64,000 nucleotides of DNA. Source: Ficedula albicollis (lineage: Eukaryota; Chordata; Aves; Passeriformes; Muscicapidae). The notes beneath the pieces are model-generated. The model searched no databases, was not told the origin of the DNA, and was given only the letters and a program-made list of their open reading frames with translations. Below, one piece after another: positions 36,758-52,100 of the stretch. Made by a program: the position numbers and the translations under genes. Every line of letters begins with the position of its first letter. Position 1 is the first letter of the stretch. The stretch is taken from positions 1-64,000 of the forward strand of contig NC_021678.1 of NCBI RefSeq assembly GCF_000247815.1, in the 5' to 3' direction.

Positions 36758-37510
36758 GGGGTTTTGTTTTTGCTTTTTCTTTTGTTTGGCCTTTGGTTTG
36801 GGGGTTTTTGGTGGGTTTTTTTGGGTGTTCTTTTTTCTTTTGGCGTTTTTTGTGGTGGTTATTTTTTTGGTGGTTATTTTTTTGGTGGTTATTTTTTTGG
36901 TGGTTATTTTTTTGGTGGCTTTTTTTTGGTGGTTTTTTTTGGGTATTTTTTGGGTGGGTTTTTTTGGTTCTTTTTTTGTGGTTTTTTTTGTACGTTTTTT
37001 TGTGATTTTTTTTGTGGGTTTTTGGGTGTTTTTATGTTTCATTTAGTATTTATTTTGTGTTTTTTTGTGTTTGGTTGGTTTGTTTTTTGTTTGGTTTTTT
37101 TGTTTGTTTTTTTGTGGATTTTTGCTTGTTTTTTGGTTTTTGTTTGTTTTTTTGTTGTTTTTTGGATTTTTCTTGTTTTTGAGGGATTTCTGTTTGTTTT
37201 TTGGGTTTTTTTGTTTGTTTTTGGGGAATTTTTGTTTGTTTTTTGGATTTTTGTTTGTTTTTGGGGGATTTTTGTTTGTTTTATGGGGAGTTTTTTGTTT
37301 GTTTTTGGGGGGTTTTTTGTTTGTCTTTTGGGGGTTTTTTTGTTTCTTTTTGGGGGGTTTTTTGTTTGTTTTCTGGGGGGGTTGTTTGTTTGTTGGGGGT
37401 TTTTGTTTTTTGGGGGTTTTTTGGGTTTTTTGTTTACTTTCTTGTTTGCTTTTTGCTTTTTGTTTTTGTTTGTTTGTTTGTTTGTTTTGTTTCAGGTTTT
37501 TTTTCTTTTT
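36758..37510 (+). repeat. 750-bp G/T-only tract with short tandem repeats
   Basis: The + strand is nearly devoid of A and C for about 750 bases. Inside it, GGTGGTTATTTTTTT (15 bp) is repeated about four times at 36854-36920, followed by irregular TTTTTGTTTGTTTTTTGGGG units and a (TTTG)n run at about 37464-37490. All Phe/Gly/Val/Leu-rich frames across it are artefacts of composition. Confidence 0.9.
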
Positions 37511-40500
37511 AAAGAGTAATTTAGGAGAACTGACTGTGAGAGACTGAGAAGATCTGGTGACTCAAGGCATTTTTTTGCAGTTGTTCCTGTTGGAAAGTTT
37601 TTGGGTTTTTTTGTTTTCTTCCTCCCTACCGCACTCCACACCTCTGGGAGCCATTGCATTTTATGGGGATTATTGCTTTGGAAAACAGCAGGATGGGGCT
37701 TTTCCAAGCATGCAGCTTTAGATGTAGTCTGTGGAAAGATGACAGTGTCCTGGGCATCAGATTAAAAAAATCCCTGAGATTTAGGGGACAAATCCTCACT
37801 CCCCAGGGTGATAATTTCACATGGCACTTGAAGTCATGCTCAGGATGCTGAATCTCTTCTCAAGTTTGGAAGACTGAAGAAAGATTTGAAAATAAACACA
37901 GAAGAACATGTGGTCTGCAGGACACTTGTCACAGAAATAAAGTTATTGGAAGCAGCTTGGTGTTGCCTTTTTGTTTTGCTGTTGCTGTTTATGTCAGAGG
38001 AACCAATTTGTAGGATTTTCTTTAAAATGCTTTCATGTGTACGTTTTAGGTCTTATAAATCAGAATTCAAATGGGACAGTATTAAAGATGGAAATTTTTA
38101 TTTACTGGCATAACAATGTCATCCAATTTAGGGATTGGCAGGGAAGAGTCAGACATCACTGGAGTCACTGCTACTTATTTCCTGTAAACATCTTGTTAGA
38201 ACAATGTTCATTTTAATCTTACTTTTCCTACAGTAGTTCTGTACAGGCATTCATCTGCCTCTTGCAGTGTTTAATATTCACATACTGGAAGAGTAATTTA
38301 AATAGGTAATAGATGCAGAGTGCAACCCTTAAATCTTGTTCATAACAATGTAAACTATTGGATGGTAACAATTGCAAATATATACCTGCTGGCTTTGCAG
38401 GATGCCAGCTCATTGACTTGGGGCAGAGAGCTCACCTTAAGTGATAAGAAACATTTTATATTTAAATATTAATTGCTGAGCCAGATGAACAAACAGAGCT
38501 GCAGCGTTTAATTTTATTTCCTTTTGTTTTATGGAGAGTTCTTATGCAGACTGGTGGCAGTCCTGCAGAGAGATCCAGCCTTGCTGGAGTGGGATCCAGC
38601 TGCAGATTTTAATGAGGAATGACAGCTCCAAAGCAGCCCTGTGTGCAGTACCTCTGAGACCTGTATCCTGACTGCTGCTCACACTGCTGTGGAGGGGGAG
38701 GTGAGCAGTAACTGGATGATAACATGTGAATTTTCTGGGACAAATGGAAGCATTTGCTTCTAAGAAGTTATTTCTGCCAATGTTTTAATTAATTCCTGTC
38801 TTTTCTGCTCCTATATGGGTATGTTGTCAGAAGGATAAGCTGTGAAAAGAGTTAAATGAGAAGGCTTTTCTGTGAGGAGGAAAACTGGAAGTATGTACCC
38901 ATATTTTGTGGTTAAATGGATTATACCTGTCAAGACATGCTCTAGCTAGATGATGAGTAAGGCTGGTTACAAATGGGAGAAACTGAAAGTGTGGAGGGTT
39001 TTTTGTTTGTTTGTGGTGTGGCTGTTTTTTAAGTGCCTCTGGAGAGCTGGATATCTTCAAGAGTTCTGCCATTGCCTTGGGGTCAGGAAGAAGTGCTGTG
39101 TTGCTGCAGAGGGGGTGTGTGGGGTTTTCTCTGTCTGAAACAGCTTGGGGGCAGCCTGGGAGGTGCAGAACTGCAGGCAGTGGAGTAGGGCAACCCCTAG
39201 AGGTGCAGTGTTGTGCATTTATTTCTCTAATTGGATTTTTATGTGGGTGAGATTTGTTTATACTGTGTCACAGACTTGGCTGGCTTGCTGTAGAAATCTT
39301 CTCCTAAAGAGCGAGCAGCTGCTTTTATACAAGGTCTTCCAGACCAGGCATTCTAAACAGCTGAGATGACCTAGAAAGTGGTTGTAGCCTCAGATAGAAT
39401 TACCATTGCAATCACAATAACTCAACTGGCTTATTGTCAAATTCTCCAGCTCCCTGAATTGCTGACCTCACTCCTGAGCTTTCCTTAAGTGCAGCTTCTG
39501 AGTCCCTGGTGTAAGAAAAGCCTCAACAGCTTTTAGTTATTTTTCTGGCAACTTCTATCAGAATTTCTGACTAAAGTTCACAGCTCCCAGCTACTTTGTT
39601 GGCCCTGGCTTTAGTGAGCTGAGCCAGCACTAATGCTGGCCCCATCAGATCTGCTCCTGCCCTGGGGCTGTGGTGGCTGCTCTGATGCTGAGGATGCTCC
39701 TGGTGCTGAAAAGGAGCCTCCTTTGGTTTTCAAACCAAAATTAAGAGTCAGCTGGCATGCTTAGCTACCACTGCTGCAAATAAGCTCAAGTTTTCTCAAG
39801 GCTGGCCCTGATGGCAGCCTTTCCACTGCCACAGCAACATGAGGGTCAATAGTAGAGACTAACACAAGTCCATAGTAAAGATTTCATCCCTGTGAAGGCC
39901 CCAGACACAAACCCATGTGAGGAGTACCTGCTCTATCCTGAAGTTACTGAAGAGAGAAAATGTGTAAGTTAGCATTTAAGGGGTAACAATTTTCTGATAT
40001 ATATTGATTTCATAAGCTAAGACTGGGAAGTTGAGCAGAAAAATGAACTCAGAGGGGATTTGTTGTAGACGAAGAAAGTTCAGTTCTATCAATGTAATTT
40101 TCTGAAAAGAAATGCACCCACACTCCATAATCCTTAATCTTTTATGCTCTTTTTCATTTCCAGCTCTTGTGAAAACTGCAGAACAGAAAGTAGTTTGTTA
40201 TCTTTGTTTAGCCAAAATAGTAAAAAAAAAGTTAAGAAATGTCTATTGTGCAATACTAGTAGGTCTTCTTGCAGACTAGGACAGGGTTTATAAGATTTAG
40301 TGTAGGCCTGGCCATTTGGCCCCTGCTGGGCTGAACAGAGGGCTGGGATTTACCTGAACTCGAAGCTGAATTAGGAGACCTGGATTTGTCTCTACTAGGA
40401 AACATAATTTGTAATTGTCACAGTAGATGCAGGGTGGAATAGTGGCTCGTGCTAATCTTATGTGGGAGAAAGAAGAAAAGTAAACTGAGAGACTATCAGA

Positions 40501-43500
40501 TAATAGAAATACCCAGTCATGATCTCCCTGCTGGCAGTGGGGTAAACTGCAGCTCTCAGAACAAGCATAAATGTCAGAAATCCATGGGAGAGATGAGACT
40601 ACCCAAAGGTGAGGTACAAAAATAAAGCTTCAGTGTGTTGAAGTAAGTGGTCATCAGACAGAATGCTAAAACATTTCCTTTCTGCCAGTTCAGTGCTAAA
40701 CAGAAACTGTAAAATCAAGTGATGAAGTAAATCAGATGGAGCAATGTGTGTTTGGCTGCTTGTTGCTGACTGCTGGCCCTGGGGAAGGCTGCAATGGTTT
40801 GATGGGTATCACCAGGCTTCTGCATTCCTACAGTATTTGCAGTTAATGAGATTATTGGATTGCTGTGTGATGTATTTAAAAAGCTAATACTGTGCTTACA
40901 ATACCAAGGTACCAGAGATGTGGATAGATGGGATCCCAGTGAAAGCATGAGACTTGTAAATGGAGATGTATATTTCAGAGATTCTGTCCATTTATTCTAC
41001 TTCTTGCAGAAAAGAGAGATGATTTATTACAGAGTCCAAAAATGCTATTAGTATGCTACATTTGAAATGCATACCCAAATCTTATTTACCATTGTCCTGT
41101 GCAAGGAATTTTAATTATCCTCCAAGGTTTAAAGGAAAAATACAGCTGGGGAAAAAAAAGAGAGGACTACTACTACTACTACAGAAAACTGGCTTTCTCA
41201 GATGTCAGTTTCAGCAGTAACAAAAGGGAAAATGTGGAAATGTGTGAGCAGCATTCATTTTTTACTACAGTACCTTGTGGAAGCAGAATACAAGAACCAT
41301 TAATATTTTATTACAGAGATCTGTGGCTGTGTTTGCAGTTGACTGATCTGACTGTATGATAAGAATTAACTTGACAAAAGGCTCTTCTGGAGCGCAGTCC
41401 TGGCTTTTTTTTTTCTGTGTTGTGATGGCCAGCTGTTAAGCTCTGCCCACCCTGCCCCTCTGTTATTCTGCAGGGTTTTCCTTTTCACACCATGCATTCT
41501 GCGCTGCACACAGTGAGGTGCCTGGAACAGAGGGAAGCCTGCAGCCAGGTACAGGTGACCTCTGCTCCACCACTGGCACCCTGCTCAGAAGCCCTGTTTG
41601 CTTTTCATTCCAAGTTTATAGGAGCTTAGGATAGCTAAATAGATAAGTTCATCTGAGTAGCTGTGGTGGGAAGCAAGAAGAACTCTCTGGGTGAGACTGG
41701 AGCTGATACGTGCTGGGAGCAGCCATGGCAGTGCAACTACAAAATTGTTATTGTTAACTGAGTGTACCATATATGCTCTAATTTTTATTATGTTAATAAT
41801 TTTCAGTGGTTTGAGTTGTCTTCTATGTATTCTGGTTGGAGAAATTTCCCCAAACAGGTCTTTGGTAATTTTCACAGCTGCTTTCTTGAATCTCTGCATA
41901 GGAAGAATCACATTACTGCATTACTTTTTCTTTTTTGTGTTCAAGCCCAGGCCCTTGGGATATACTTGATTTCTCTGACACTCTATCTCTGCTTTTCCAA
42001 GAGTGAGCGTGCTAGATGGCTTATTTGAAAAACAGCAGCTGACAAGTGTGCTTAGTTTCATGTTCAACTATCATTCCTCATTTATTTGAGTTTGTCAAAG
42101 ATGCATTTGATATGAAAGACCTAATTCTGGTACAGTCCTTTCTTGGTAAGGTTTAGTCTTGTGCTGACACAGAGACTTAGTCACATACAGAAGAAGTTAC
42201 TCAAATAATGATAGAAGAAAATTACTTTGGAAGAAATGCCATATATCCATGCTTAGACGTACTTGTATTAAATTGAGTCCAATTGTTACAAGCCTCAAAT
42301 GCCAAAAAAAGAGAAAAACCTTAGCTTAGCAGAACTTGATATCACTAGCCAGCTAAATTCCCTCTAACTGGTTCAGTTGAAGGGAGAGGGAGCCCCTTGC
42401 ATGAATGCAGGTGTCAGAAGATCTCATATTTGCCTTAAAATCCATTTCCTTGTCTATAGGCTCACAAAGGAGAGAAGAGGGTCTGAGAACAGAGAGCAGC
42501 AACCCATGGTGCCCATTGTGACCTTGTAAAGCAGTTTAGGCCCAAATGTGCAAAGAATTTCAATGACAATGACACAAATAGATGAGTGGAGGCTGCAGTA
42601 GCCCTGTGCCTCATTTTTCCATCACTGCTATGAGGGAAGTGGTAGTTCCTTACCTGTATTTCCACCCTTCCTGGGTGCAGGCTGGCTACATGGGCTTTAA
42701 GCTGTGGTGGGTGCAGTGCTCTGATTTAATTTCTTTTTTTGCACACTGCAGCAATACACTGTGCAAGTGAGTTACCAAAATAACCTGAGCCCACCCACAA
42801 ATCCAGATGAGAATGGATTGTTTTCATCAATTCTCAGTTTTTTTCTTTTTTATCCCACTAAGTCTACTCCTCCACAGTTTAGTGAAGCAGGGATGTACCT
42901 TCCTCCCCTGGCATAATGCAGCATGGCTCAGGAGTACAATTTGTCTGTGTGACTATATGAAAACTCAATACAACTACAAAAATAGAATTTATTTTTCCAC
43001 ACACATGTCTCTTGTACTCTTGTCATCTGGGTGAATACGCACAACTCATGTAAATGATCATCAACATAAAGTGAAAAAGAGTTGGTTCCTTTAGGCATGG
43101 GGTTATTAATTTTTAACTTGGTACTGGTGCATCAAATGGCATGTAATTTGAGGGTTGATAAGTTATTTGTATTTTTCCTTTAGAATGTGAATGGAACAGT
43201 TTTCAGACTCTATTAAGTCCTTTAAAAAACAACTCTTTCTGAATTTTGTGCTTTTGAAGCACACCAGAAAACTTCTCAAAACAGACCTCATGTAATTCTT
43301 GCTTATGGAAAAATGGAATGACATATTGGGAAGCTATAATAACAACTGCTAACACATGAGGCAGGACTTAATATTTTTCTATCCTCTCCTCACCTACCAG
43401 TGATGTCACCAACCCTTCTCTGTAGGAGCACAGTTTGTGGTGTCTGTGTGACACCCATCCTTTTTTAGGGCTGCTACAGACAAAGAAATTGTGTCACCTG

Positions 43501-46500
43501 ATGGAGGGGCTTAGGAGCATCCTCAGATCCAGGCATAGGTTTTGTTCTGTTACGTCCCTTTCTCCTCAGCTGTTCTCAATGCATATTGTACTTGTGCATG
43601 AGTAACATCTAGTGTGCAAAGATATTGACTGCTACAGAATAGCCCTAGTTAGTAAGCAGAACCAGGAGAGCTGGGATTTTCCCCTTCTTCTCTGTAGTGT
43701 TGATAAGTTATTGATTCCAATTCCAGCTTTTCAGGGTGATTTTCTGTGGGTGTTTTTCATGCATCCCTCTGAGCTCAGGTCCTGAGGCAATCATTGCCTG
43801 TTTGCTGTCTGCCAGTGTTGGTAGTTTTACAGACACAGTCTTTGGGCAGTGCTCAGAGGGACCGTGGTGTAGGTGTGGGGCTGTGCTGTATGCCCTGGGG
43901 TGCTGGCTTCCCTCTGTTCCCCCAGTTACAGCTGCAGAGGCTGCTCCTGCTGCCGCCTGCAAATGCCATCCAACCTTCTCTGCAGCGTGTCTGCAGATAG
44001 TTCGGGTTTGAGTATTTTTAAATGATCCTTTGGTTTGCCTGGTGTGTAATTTCCTTAAATGGCAGGCTGCTGTACTCCCCTGTACTGCTCCTAGTGGGGT
44101 GACTTCTCAGTATTTAATCCAAACCATGAATATTTATTCTTCTCTTGACATCTCCTGTCCAAATTCAGTGAAGCACAGCTTGCTGCTCATCCTCAGAGCA
44201 GCACAGGTAAAGAATTGCTGCAGAAAACCCTTTTGGTATGAGGCAAAGCTGCTGGAGCAGTGTCCTTTCCTGTTTGCCAGTGCTGCTGGCATTGCAGAAG
44301 GGCAAAATCCCATTTGTGCTCCCACATGCAGTGTTGGACGAAAAAGCCCTTCTGCCTTTCTGCAATTGTGGAAAGACCCAGATTCAGAAGGTCTCCATGG
44401 CAGCATGGGCACATGAAGGCAGGGCAGACCTTCCTGTGTGCTCTGAGAGATGCAAGAACAAAACATCCTCAGCAGCAGAGATGCACTTTTAGAGCACCTG
44501 TCGGGAGAGCTGTCACTGGCAAAGGTTGTGACTATAATGCACACTGCAGTGTGCAGAGAGGTGTTCAGAGAGCACCTGGGAGGTACTGCTGCAGTGACTG
44601 TGAAAGTGCAGTGTAGTCCTTGGCCTCTCTGATGAGCTGCTGAGTTTTTAATTCCACAGCTGGCAGCAATAGTAAAAACTGTGGGCTTGTGCCACTGACA
44701 GTGATTTCTTGTACCCTGGATTCAATAAAAACCTCAGACTACTTTCACTGATGTAGTTAATATTTTCTCAATCCATCTCAACACGCTTGTGTTCAGAATC
44801 TGTCTCCTCTGAATCAGGAACTGGACAATTTCAGCAGCAAATTTTGCTGGGCAGCCATTGAGTTGACCTAGACCATTTTTAACACAGTGATTTAGAGGCA
44901 AGAGGCGACTTGTGTGTCCTTTGCCATATCCTGAATCATCTGTGCTTGTTCTCCTCATAGTTGCACTGTGTCATTGCAGTAGAAGCACTGTAGCTGAAGC
45001 ATTTACACCCAGCTCCAAAAGCCCTTTGAATATCCCTGTAAGGAAAAGTTGCTTTATAGGAAGATAGAGCACAAATTATTACCAGTCTGGAGCTGACGTG
45101 GAGATTTGGCACTCCATCTGGAGTGCTTCCTTTCAAGTGGTATTTCTATAAATTGTGCCCTGTTCCTGATGAACAGGCAGCCTCTGTTGTCAGTCTCTAA
45201 GCATGGGCTTGTCAGGCATGATAAAGGCAAAGGAATATATACAGTGTGCGTTGGCTGATTGCACATTGTCTGGAGCTCTGTAATTTTCCTACACTGTTAT
45301 TGCTTTCAAGTGATTTATTTGTGCAATTTCTTGGGGAAAGTCATCTGCAGGTTTCAAAATGCACAGTGTTATGATCTTTGGGATTTATTCTCACTGTGTA
45401 AATGGAGACTCTCAGTGTCATCTATGAAACTACTCTGATATTGTATGGAAAACTAATCAAGACTGCTTTTAGAACATGGACCTCAGCAGAATGACTGCAG
45501 GTTTATATTAGCATGCCTGACATAAAATGTGACTGGAGAGCAGTTGATAGTCTTAAGAAGAAACACTGCTTTTGGATAAAAATTATTGAACATAAGGGGC
45601 AATGAACAGAAGGTTTTAGAGGTGTAATGTGTAGAATTTCCTATATATCTTCAAAATAAATGTCTTGTTTTCATGATAAGTACTGTCTTTTTCACCCCCT
45701 ACAGGAAATACTTCAACTCTCATGGAAATAAGTAGGGAAAGTAATCATATTTCTTATTCATTTTTGCCCTCAGAGGAAGGAGACCAACTTTTCTTTGAAG
45801 ACTGTTCATAATGTAATTGAACCAGGGTAATTGCTATGCAAACAATACCTACTTTTCTCATAACTTCAGGAAATTTATGATCTCATTATTTGTTTGCTTG
45901 TTTGTTTCCCACTGCCTGCAAATCTCTGGCTAGATAAAGATTAGTCTGGTGAACCCTTTGATAGTTTGGTCAATATATTTCATATGCAGAGTGGTAAGGT
46001 CCTGCCTGTAGGAGAAGCTGGGCAGTTTAAGATGCCAGATTGTTGTTCCCTGGGTTTTTTTATTCTTTGGCTGTGAGAAATAAGCATTTTTCTGACTGAT
46101 GTCAGAAGGAGGAGCAGGCCATGTGGCTCAAGCACTCTTAAGTTGCCTGGAAGAAACCATAAGGTGTTTGCTATATTAATCTGTTTTTCCTTTGTGCTAA
46201 AATTTCATGGACTGTTTTTGAAGTCTTTCCTCTCTGAGTGGTCCAGCTTTTTTGTGTTGGCCAAACCTGAAACCCTGAACTCAATAGCCTTTTCCCTGGG
46301 CGGTGGGATGGAAGTATTGTTGTAAAAACAACAATAATTAGTGCAGAGAAAAAATTTCCTTTCCTTTGCAGGGCATGTGTAGGGGAAAAGACAGTGAAAT
46401 TACTGGGGTAACATGGATCCATTAGGAAAAGTTAATTATTTTCTTTTTCAGTGTTTGTAAATATGGTGCTGTGTTTACCAAAACTACAGAGAGTTTTGTT

Positions 46501-48345
46501 TCTCTGTAGTCCAGCCTCAAGCTCTGCTGTGGGGAGCAGCTCCTGTCTCCTTACTGGCACCTTTGGAGGAGCAAACTCCACATCAAACATGCTGGAGCTG
46601 AGGCAGATCACCTTCACTCACCACTGCCTTTCTTTCAAGATGGGCAGCATTGCTGGAGTGGGTTTTTTTCCAGCTGACACAGCATGCTGTATTTACTGCA
46701 GGAAGCAGAAATATCTGTGTTGCTTGGTCTGATCACTTCAAATCATGATCCCCCCTACTTCTGTTTTATTGGCTTACTGGTCATGAAAGTGCAGCCTCCT
46801 ACTGTTTTGTCTTTGTTGCTCTATAAATTACTGAATATTGCCACATTTCAGCAATTCAGAGCCAGACTGTTGTTGAGGTTGTAGCAAGCAGGTGTTCTGC
46901 ACTTCAATGTTCTTTACTTTCAACTTAGAGATTGTGTTTTCTGCTGAGTGTAAAAAATGACAGGGATTCTTTGGATGCTGAGTTTTACCAAGGTAGACAA
47001 TTCAAAAGGAAATATTCTATTTATGAAGGAGTAAATGCCAAAGTAGCACTACTGGAGCCCTAGTTTGGGGTCATGGTAAAACTGCAAATCAGAGTCCCCA
47101 GGAGAGCTCTGACACTTACTGTTGAGAACCTGAAGCTAAAAGTCCAACTAACTAACATTTAGAGTTACTTAATACTTTCTTTTATCATATATGACACTGC
47201 CTTTTCCAGTCTTCCATATTTCTGAAATGCTGTAGAGGAGTTAGAGCAGAAGAAGTAGCTTTGTAAAAACTGAAGGTGTGAATATCCTTTAGTTTTGCAT
47301 TACTATCTGCACAGGACTTTTCTGCTCCTTGGCATCTCAACAGATTCCTTCTCATCCAAAACCCTCAGGAAAGGATGACGACTTGGACTCCAGCACCCAG
47401 AGCACCCAAAATCTTTCAAATACTGGGAAAATACATTGTTCTCCATCAGTATCTGGGAGTGTTGAGTATGTACTTGTGAGTTCAGTTTGGATATGAGGCA
47501 TCCTTCATTTCTGTACCTCTGTTATCCTCTATTTTGTGTACATTCAAGGGAGAGAAAAGAGAAGTATCTGCCTGACTGTATTACTCTATATTAACTGAAA
47601 CCACAGCCTTCTTGACCAGCTCAAGTCCCATGTCTAAGCAGGAATGGAGAGCTCATAAACTGTCTGCATCAAACTTAATTGCTGGTGGCTTGGTCCTTCC
47701 CCGTGGATCTGGTTTGGTCCTTCCTGGCGACAGACAGTTGCAGAAAATAAACATTTTCCTTGATTGAGTTTCTAAGTTTCAGTCTACCTGCACCATCAGA
47801 AATGCCCATCCTCTTTACTTTAGGAACTCTAAGCTTATTTTTGAGTGACTTAAAAACCAACTTTAGCAAGTTTTATATGCTCCACAGTCCCTCAGGCTAC
47901 TCCATTAGCAATTCCTTCCCTACTCGTTTTCCTAACAAGTACAATTTTTCAGGGTTTCATCATGGAAAATATGATCTCACTGTCATCTCCTATACCTTAA
48001 AATAAACTAGCCAGCCTTCAGTCAATTTCCCTCACTCCATCCTGTTGTCTTTCACCCTAAGGCTTAATGAACTGCTTTCTGCTGTCTTCATGTAGATTCT
48101 TTCCAGTTCATCCTTATTCCTGAACTGAAACACCTTCAGCAGTAACACACCTTTGCTGGAGATCTAACTACATTTCCACGTTTTCCTGTTATGTTTTTCT
48201 GGAAATCTCATGCATGAACCCAGACTCAGGGTATTTTACATACTTTGTAGCTGCAAGCTAAGATTGTAGCATTTTGGGCAACTCTCTGGTAATTCAGTTA
48301 ACAAAATTCAGTCCTTTGCCATTTCTTTGCTAAAGGTTGCTTTCT
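37511..48345. other. AT-rich intergenic or intronic sequence, no confident gene
   Basis: No convincing exon chain, repeat family or RNA gene is seen. A short (TAC)n microsatellite lies at about 41167-41182. Confidence 0.5.
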
Positions 48346-48351
48346 TTCCTT

Positions 48352-49165
<814 letters not shown>

Positions 49166-52100
49166 TGAAGACTGAAGACAAGTCCACTCAGTGTCTTTGC
49201 CATAGCCCAGCCTACAAATGTGACTTGCTTCAGTGTGTCCCTCATTCTCATTCCTAATTTAAGGACAGGCATGCTTTGCTGCTACATTTGTGTGTCTGTG
49301 CAATTACAGTTCTGTCTCAGGGACAGCTTGCCTGGCTTTAATCACCCAGAAATGAAACCTTGTACTGCTGTAATATGGGCAGTGCAGCTTACCTGGGGAG
49401 GTTCTGGATTTTCTGTGTCACATAAGCTCCTCCTGTGCAAGTTGTTCAGGCTGAAAGTGTCCACACTTTGTCCATGTAATTCTATAAATCAAATTGTGCT
49501 CACAAATCACACTTCCCTTTTATTGCTCTTTGTTATTTGGGGGCATATAGTAGCTTTCTGTAAGATCTTGCCTTAATTGCCTTCTGTGGTTATACCCTAT
49601 AAATTCCAACAAGTGCTTTCAGAAGTGAAAGCAAAGGCACATTTTACTTCTATCAGAACTTGCTCAACAAACTGCCTGTACCTTTTCCGTGGGGCCTTGC
49701 AAAATGGTGTTATGTCAAAAAGAATAATGCTATTTAATTTATGAACCATTAATATTTATTGCACATGCAATCACTTGCATTTTATGTGAGAGAGCTGGGC
49801 AGCAGTTCTTAAAATTGGAAAGAGGTTATATATTTACCTGGGCTACCCAGGTAATTCATATGGGATAATTTTTGATTCATTTATTTCTTTGTGTTGACGA
49901 ATTTCCTGACAGTGGCCAATGAGGTTGGCTTTTTAAGCTTATTTTCTAGCTCATAATGAATTGCTCAAAAATTACTATAAATAATTCAACTCCTTTATTA
50001 TTTGGCTTCTAAGTGAATCCTCCCACAAACTCACCATGAAAACTAGCCCAAAAGAGGGCTCTGGTGCCACAGTAGCATTTTTAAAAACAAATGGAATAAT
50101 TTGGGGGCATAAATTACGTAGACCTGCAGGTATTTGTGGAGCAGGTTGCCTGAAATGACATGTAACAAGGTTTTAAAATTCAGGTTATGTTCATTTCTCC
50201 TGATACATGTCTGCTCTTCTCAGGTCCTGAGGGGAAGTAATATTATTTTCTCGAATCAGGTTCTGGTTGCAATGCAAGTTTTATGTCCCAAAGTATTTTA
50301 TGTGACTTACTTTAAAATTAGCTGCTTCAAAGAAGGTTCCAGCCAGTAGATTACTTTGGGAGATGCTGTATGACTAGAAGCTGTCAACATAGAACACGTG
50401 GGAATTCCAGGCAGTTTTGATTAATGTTTGGGAGTTTGGTTGGTTGTTTGTTGTTTTAAATAGAATGGACTGGGGTCTGTGACTGTATCACTGAAGAGAT
50501 TGATAGAGGAATATTATTTCTAACACACCTGATAGAAATGCTTGGTTCCCATGCAAGTTGGAAACCTTGGAAGCAGCAATACTGCAGCCCCATTAGGAGA
50601 CTGTTAGCAGTGCACTAGTCAGAACCGAGGTGCTGCAGTGATACAATTCTGTCTAATGTTGGTGTAAGAACACAGAGATAATGGAGGCTTTCACCACGTG
50701 CCTGTGCTACACAAAGGGATTAATTGTGATTTGATGCAAGGTATTATTTAGATGAATTATTCCCAGCAAGATATTCACAGAACCAAGAGGGACTTCAAGA
50801 CTGGTGAAGCACAGCAATGCTATTAGCTGGCTGGAGAGGAGCTGATTTAGCTTTGTCTTCTAAATGCAGTCACTGGAGTCTGGAGGGTGGAAATGCCTAC
50901 TCAGGCTGTGTCCAGGCAGAAGTCCGAGCCTTTAAATGGACAATTAAGAAAAAATCAGAAAGCTGTCATCTTTTAATTCCTGCAAGACATGTCAGCTCTG
51001 TTGTGGAGCTGGAAGAGGTTTGCTTGTTAAGTTTGCATAGGGAGAGCAGGGAAAGCAATACAATATCGTTGTTGACAACTTCCACACTAACATTTAACAA
51101 GCTGATTTTTCTGATGTGGAGAAGCAGCAGCATTTTATTTGTTTTCGTAAGAAGCACAAAGCTGTGCCTTTTGAGTTATGGGGAAAGATGAGCATTAATA
51201 AACAGGCAGGTCAAGAAACACCACAATACAAAGGATTTTGTTATTCCTTCAACATTTGTCACCAGATGCTAGCCCTCCAATACATTTTGCTTTGAGAAAT
51301 AATTTTTAAGTCTTGCTTAGATCTGACAGCAGTAAAAGTCCCTTGTGAACTTTGAAAAGGCAATCTCAATCCAGCTGCTGGTGTTTAGAGCTACACATGA
51401 TGAAAAGGGTTGTAAATGACAGAATCTATCTTCTAATAGATTTGACAAATGCCAGGGCTCTACCTGTAAGGATGAGAGCTTTTTTTATTGACTTGCCAAA
51501 AGCGATGGCTTCTCTGAATCGCACAACTGAAACAATAAAAACATGCAGTGATGCAAGTTGCTGAGTAATCACATATCCTTCCAGTGAGCAGTAAATACCT
51601 TTTTGCTAACTAAATGCTGTGTTCAAGAGCAAACTGTAGAGAAGGCACAATAAAGTTCCAAGTAAATCTGCCTCTAGGCTGCAGTTACTGTGTCGTTTCA
51701 GATGGACTGCCTAGCTCAGACTCCTTGGTTTCATCTAAAGCACACTGTTCATAAGATCCTTCAGATCACTGGATGCATTGGGATGTTTTTAGTAACTTGC
51801 CAATTATTGTGATCTTGATAGAGTGATCTTGCTTGCTAAATAAGTTTGTCTAATTTTTTTCACAAAGCCTAAATAGAAGACATCATCCAGAACTAGTAGT
51901 TTTGCAGTAGTGTATATGTATTTTTCTTACTTTCCCAAAATAAACAGCCCTTTTAATTAGCATTTTAAGGACAGTTACAATCATGTAATATCATTTACCA
52001 CTGTAGCTGTTAGCAGGTCAGCTTCTTGGAGGAAAATCCTCACTGGATTTATCAGAATGAGCTTTGCTGACAGCAGTGAATGGGCACATTCCTTGGACAA

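Noticed and set aside
36764..37547. Phe/Gly/Leu-rich 251-codon and 160-codon frames resembling a membrane protein
   Set aside because: The region contains almost only G and T, so stop codons are rare and hydrophobic codons dominate. No start or splice context is seen.
44134..44544. Overlapping frames of 118-136 codons on both strands
   Set aside because: Several frames are open together in slightly GC-richer DNA. No domain, splice chain or codon pattern favours one.
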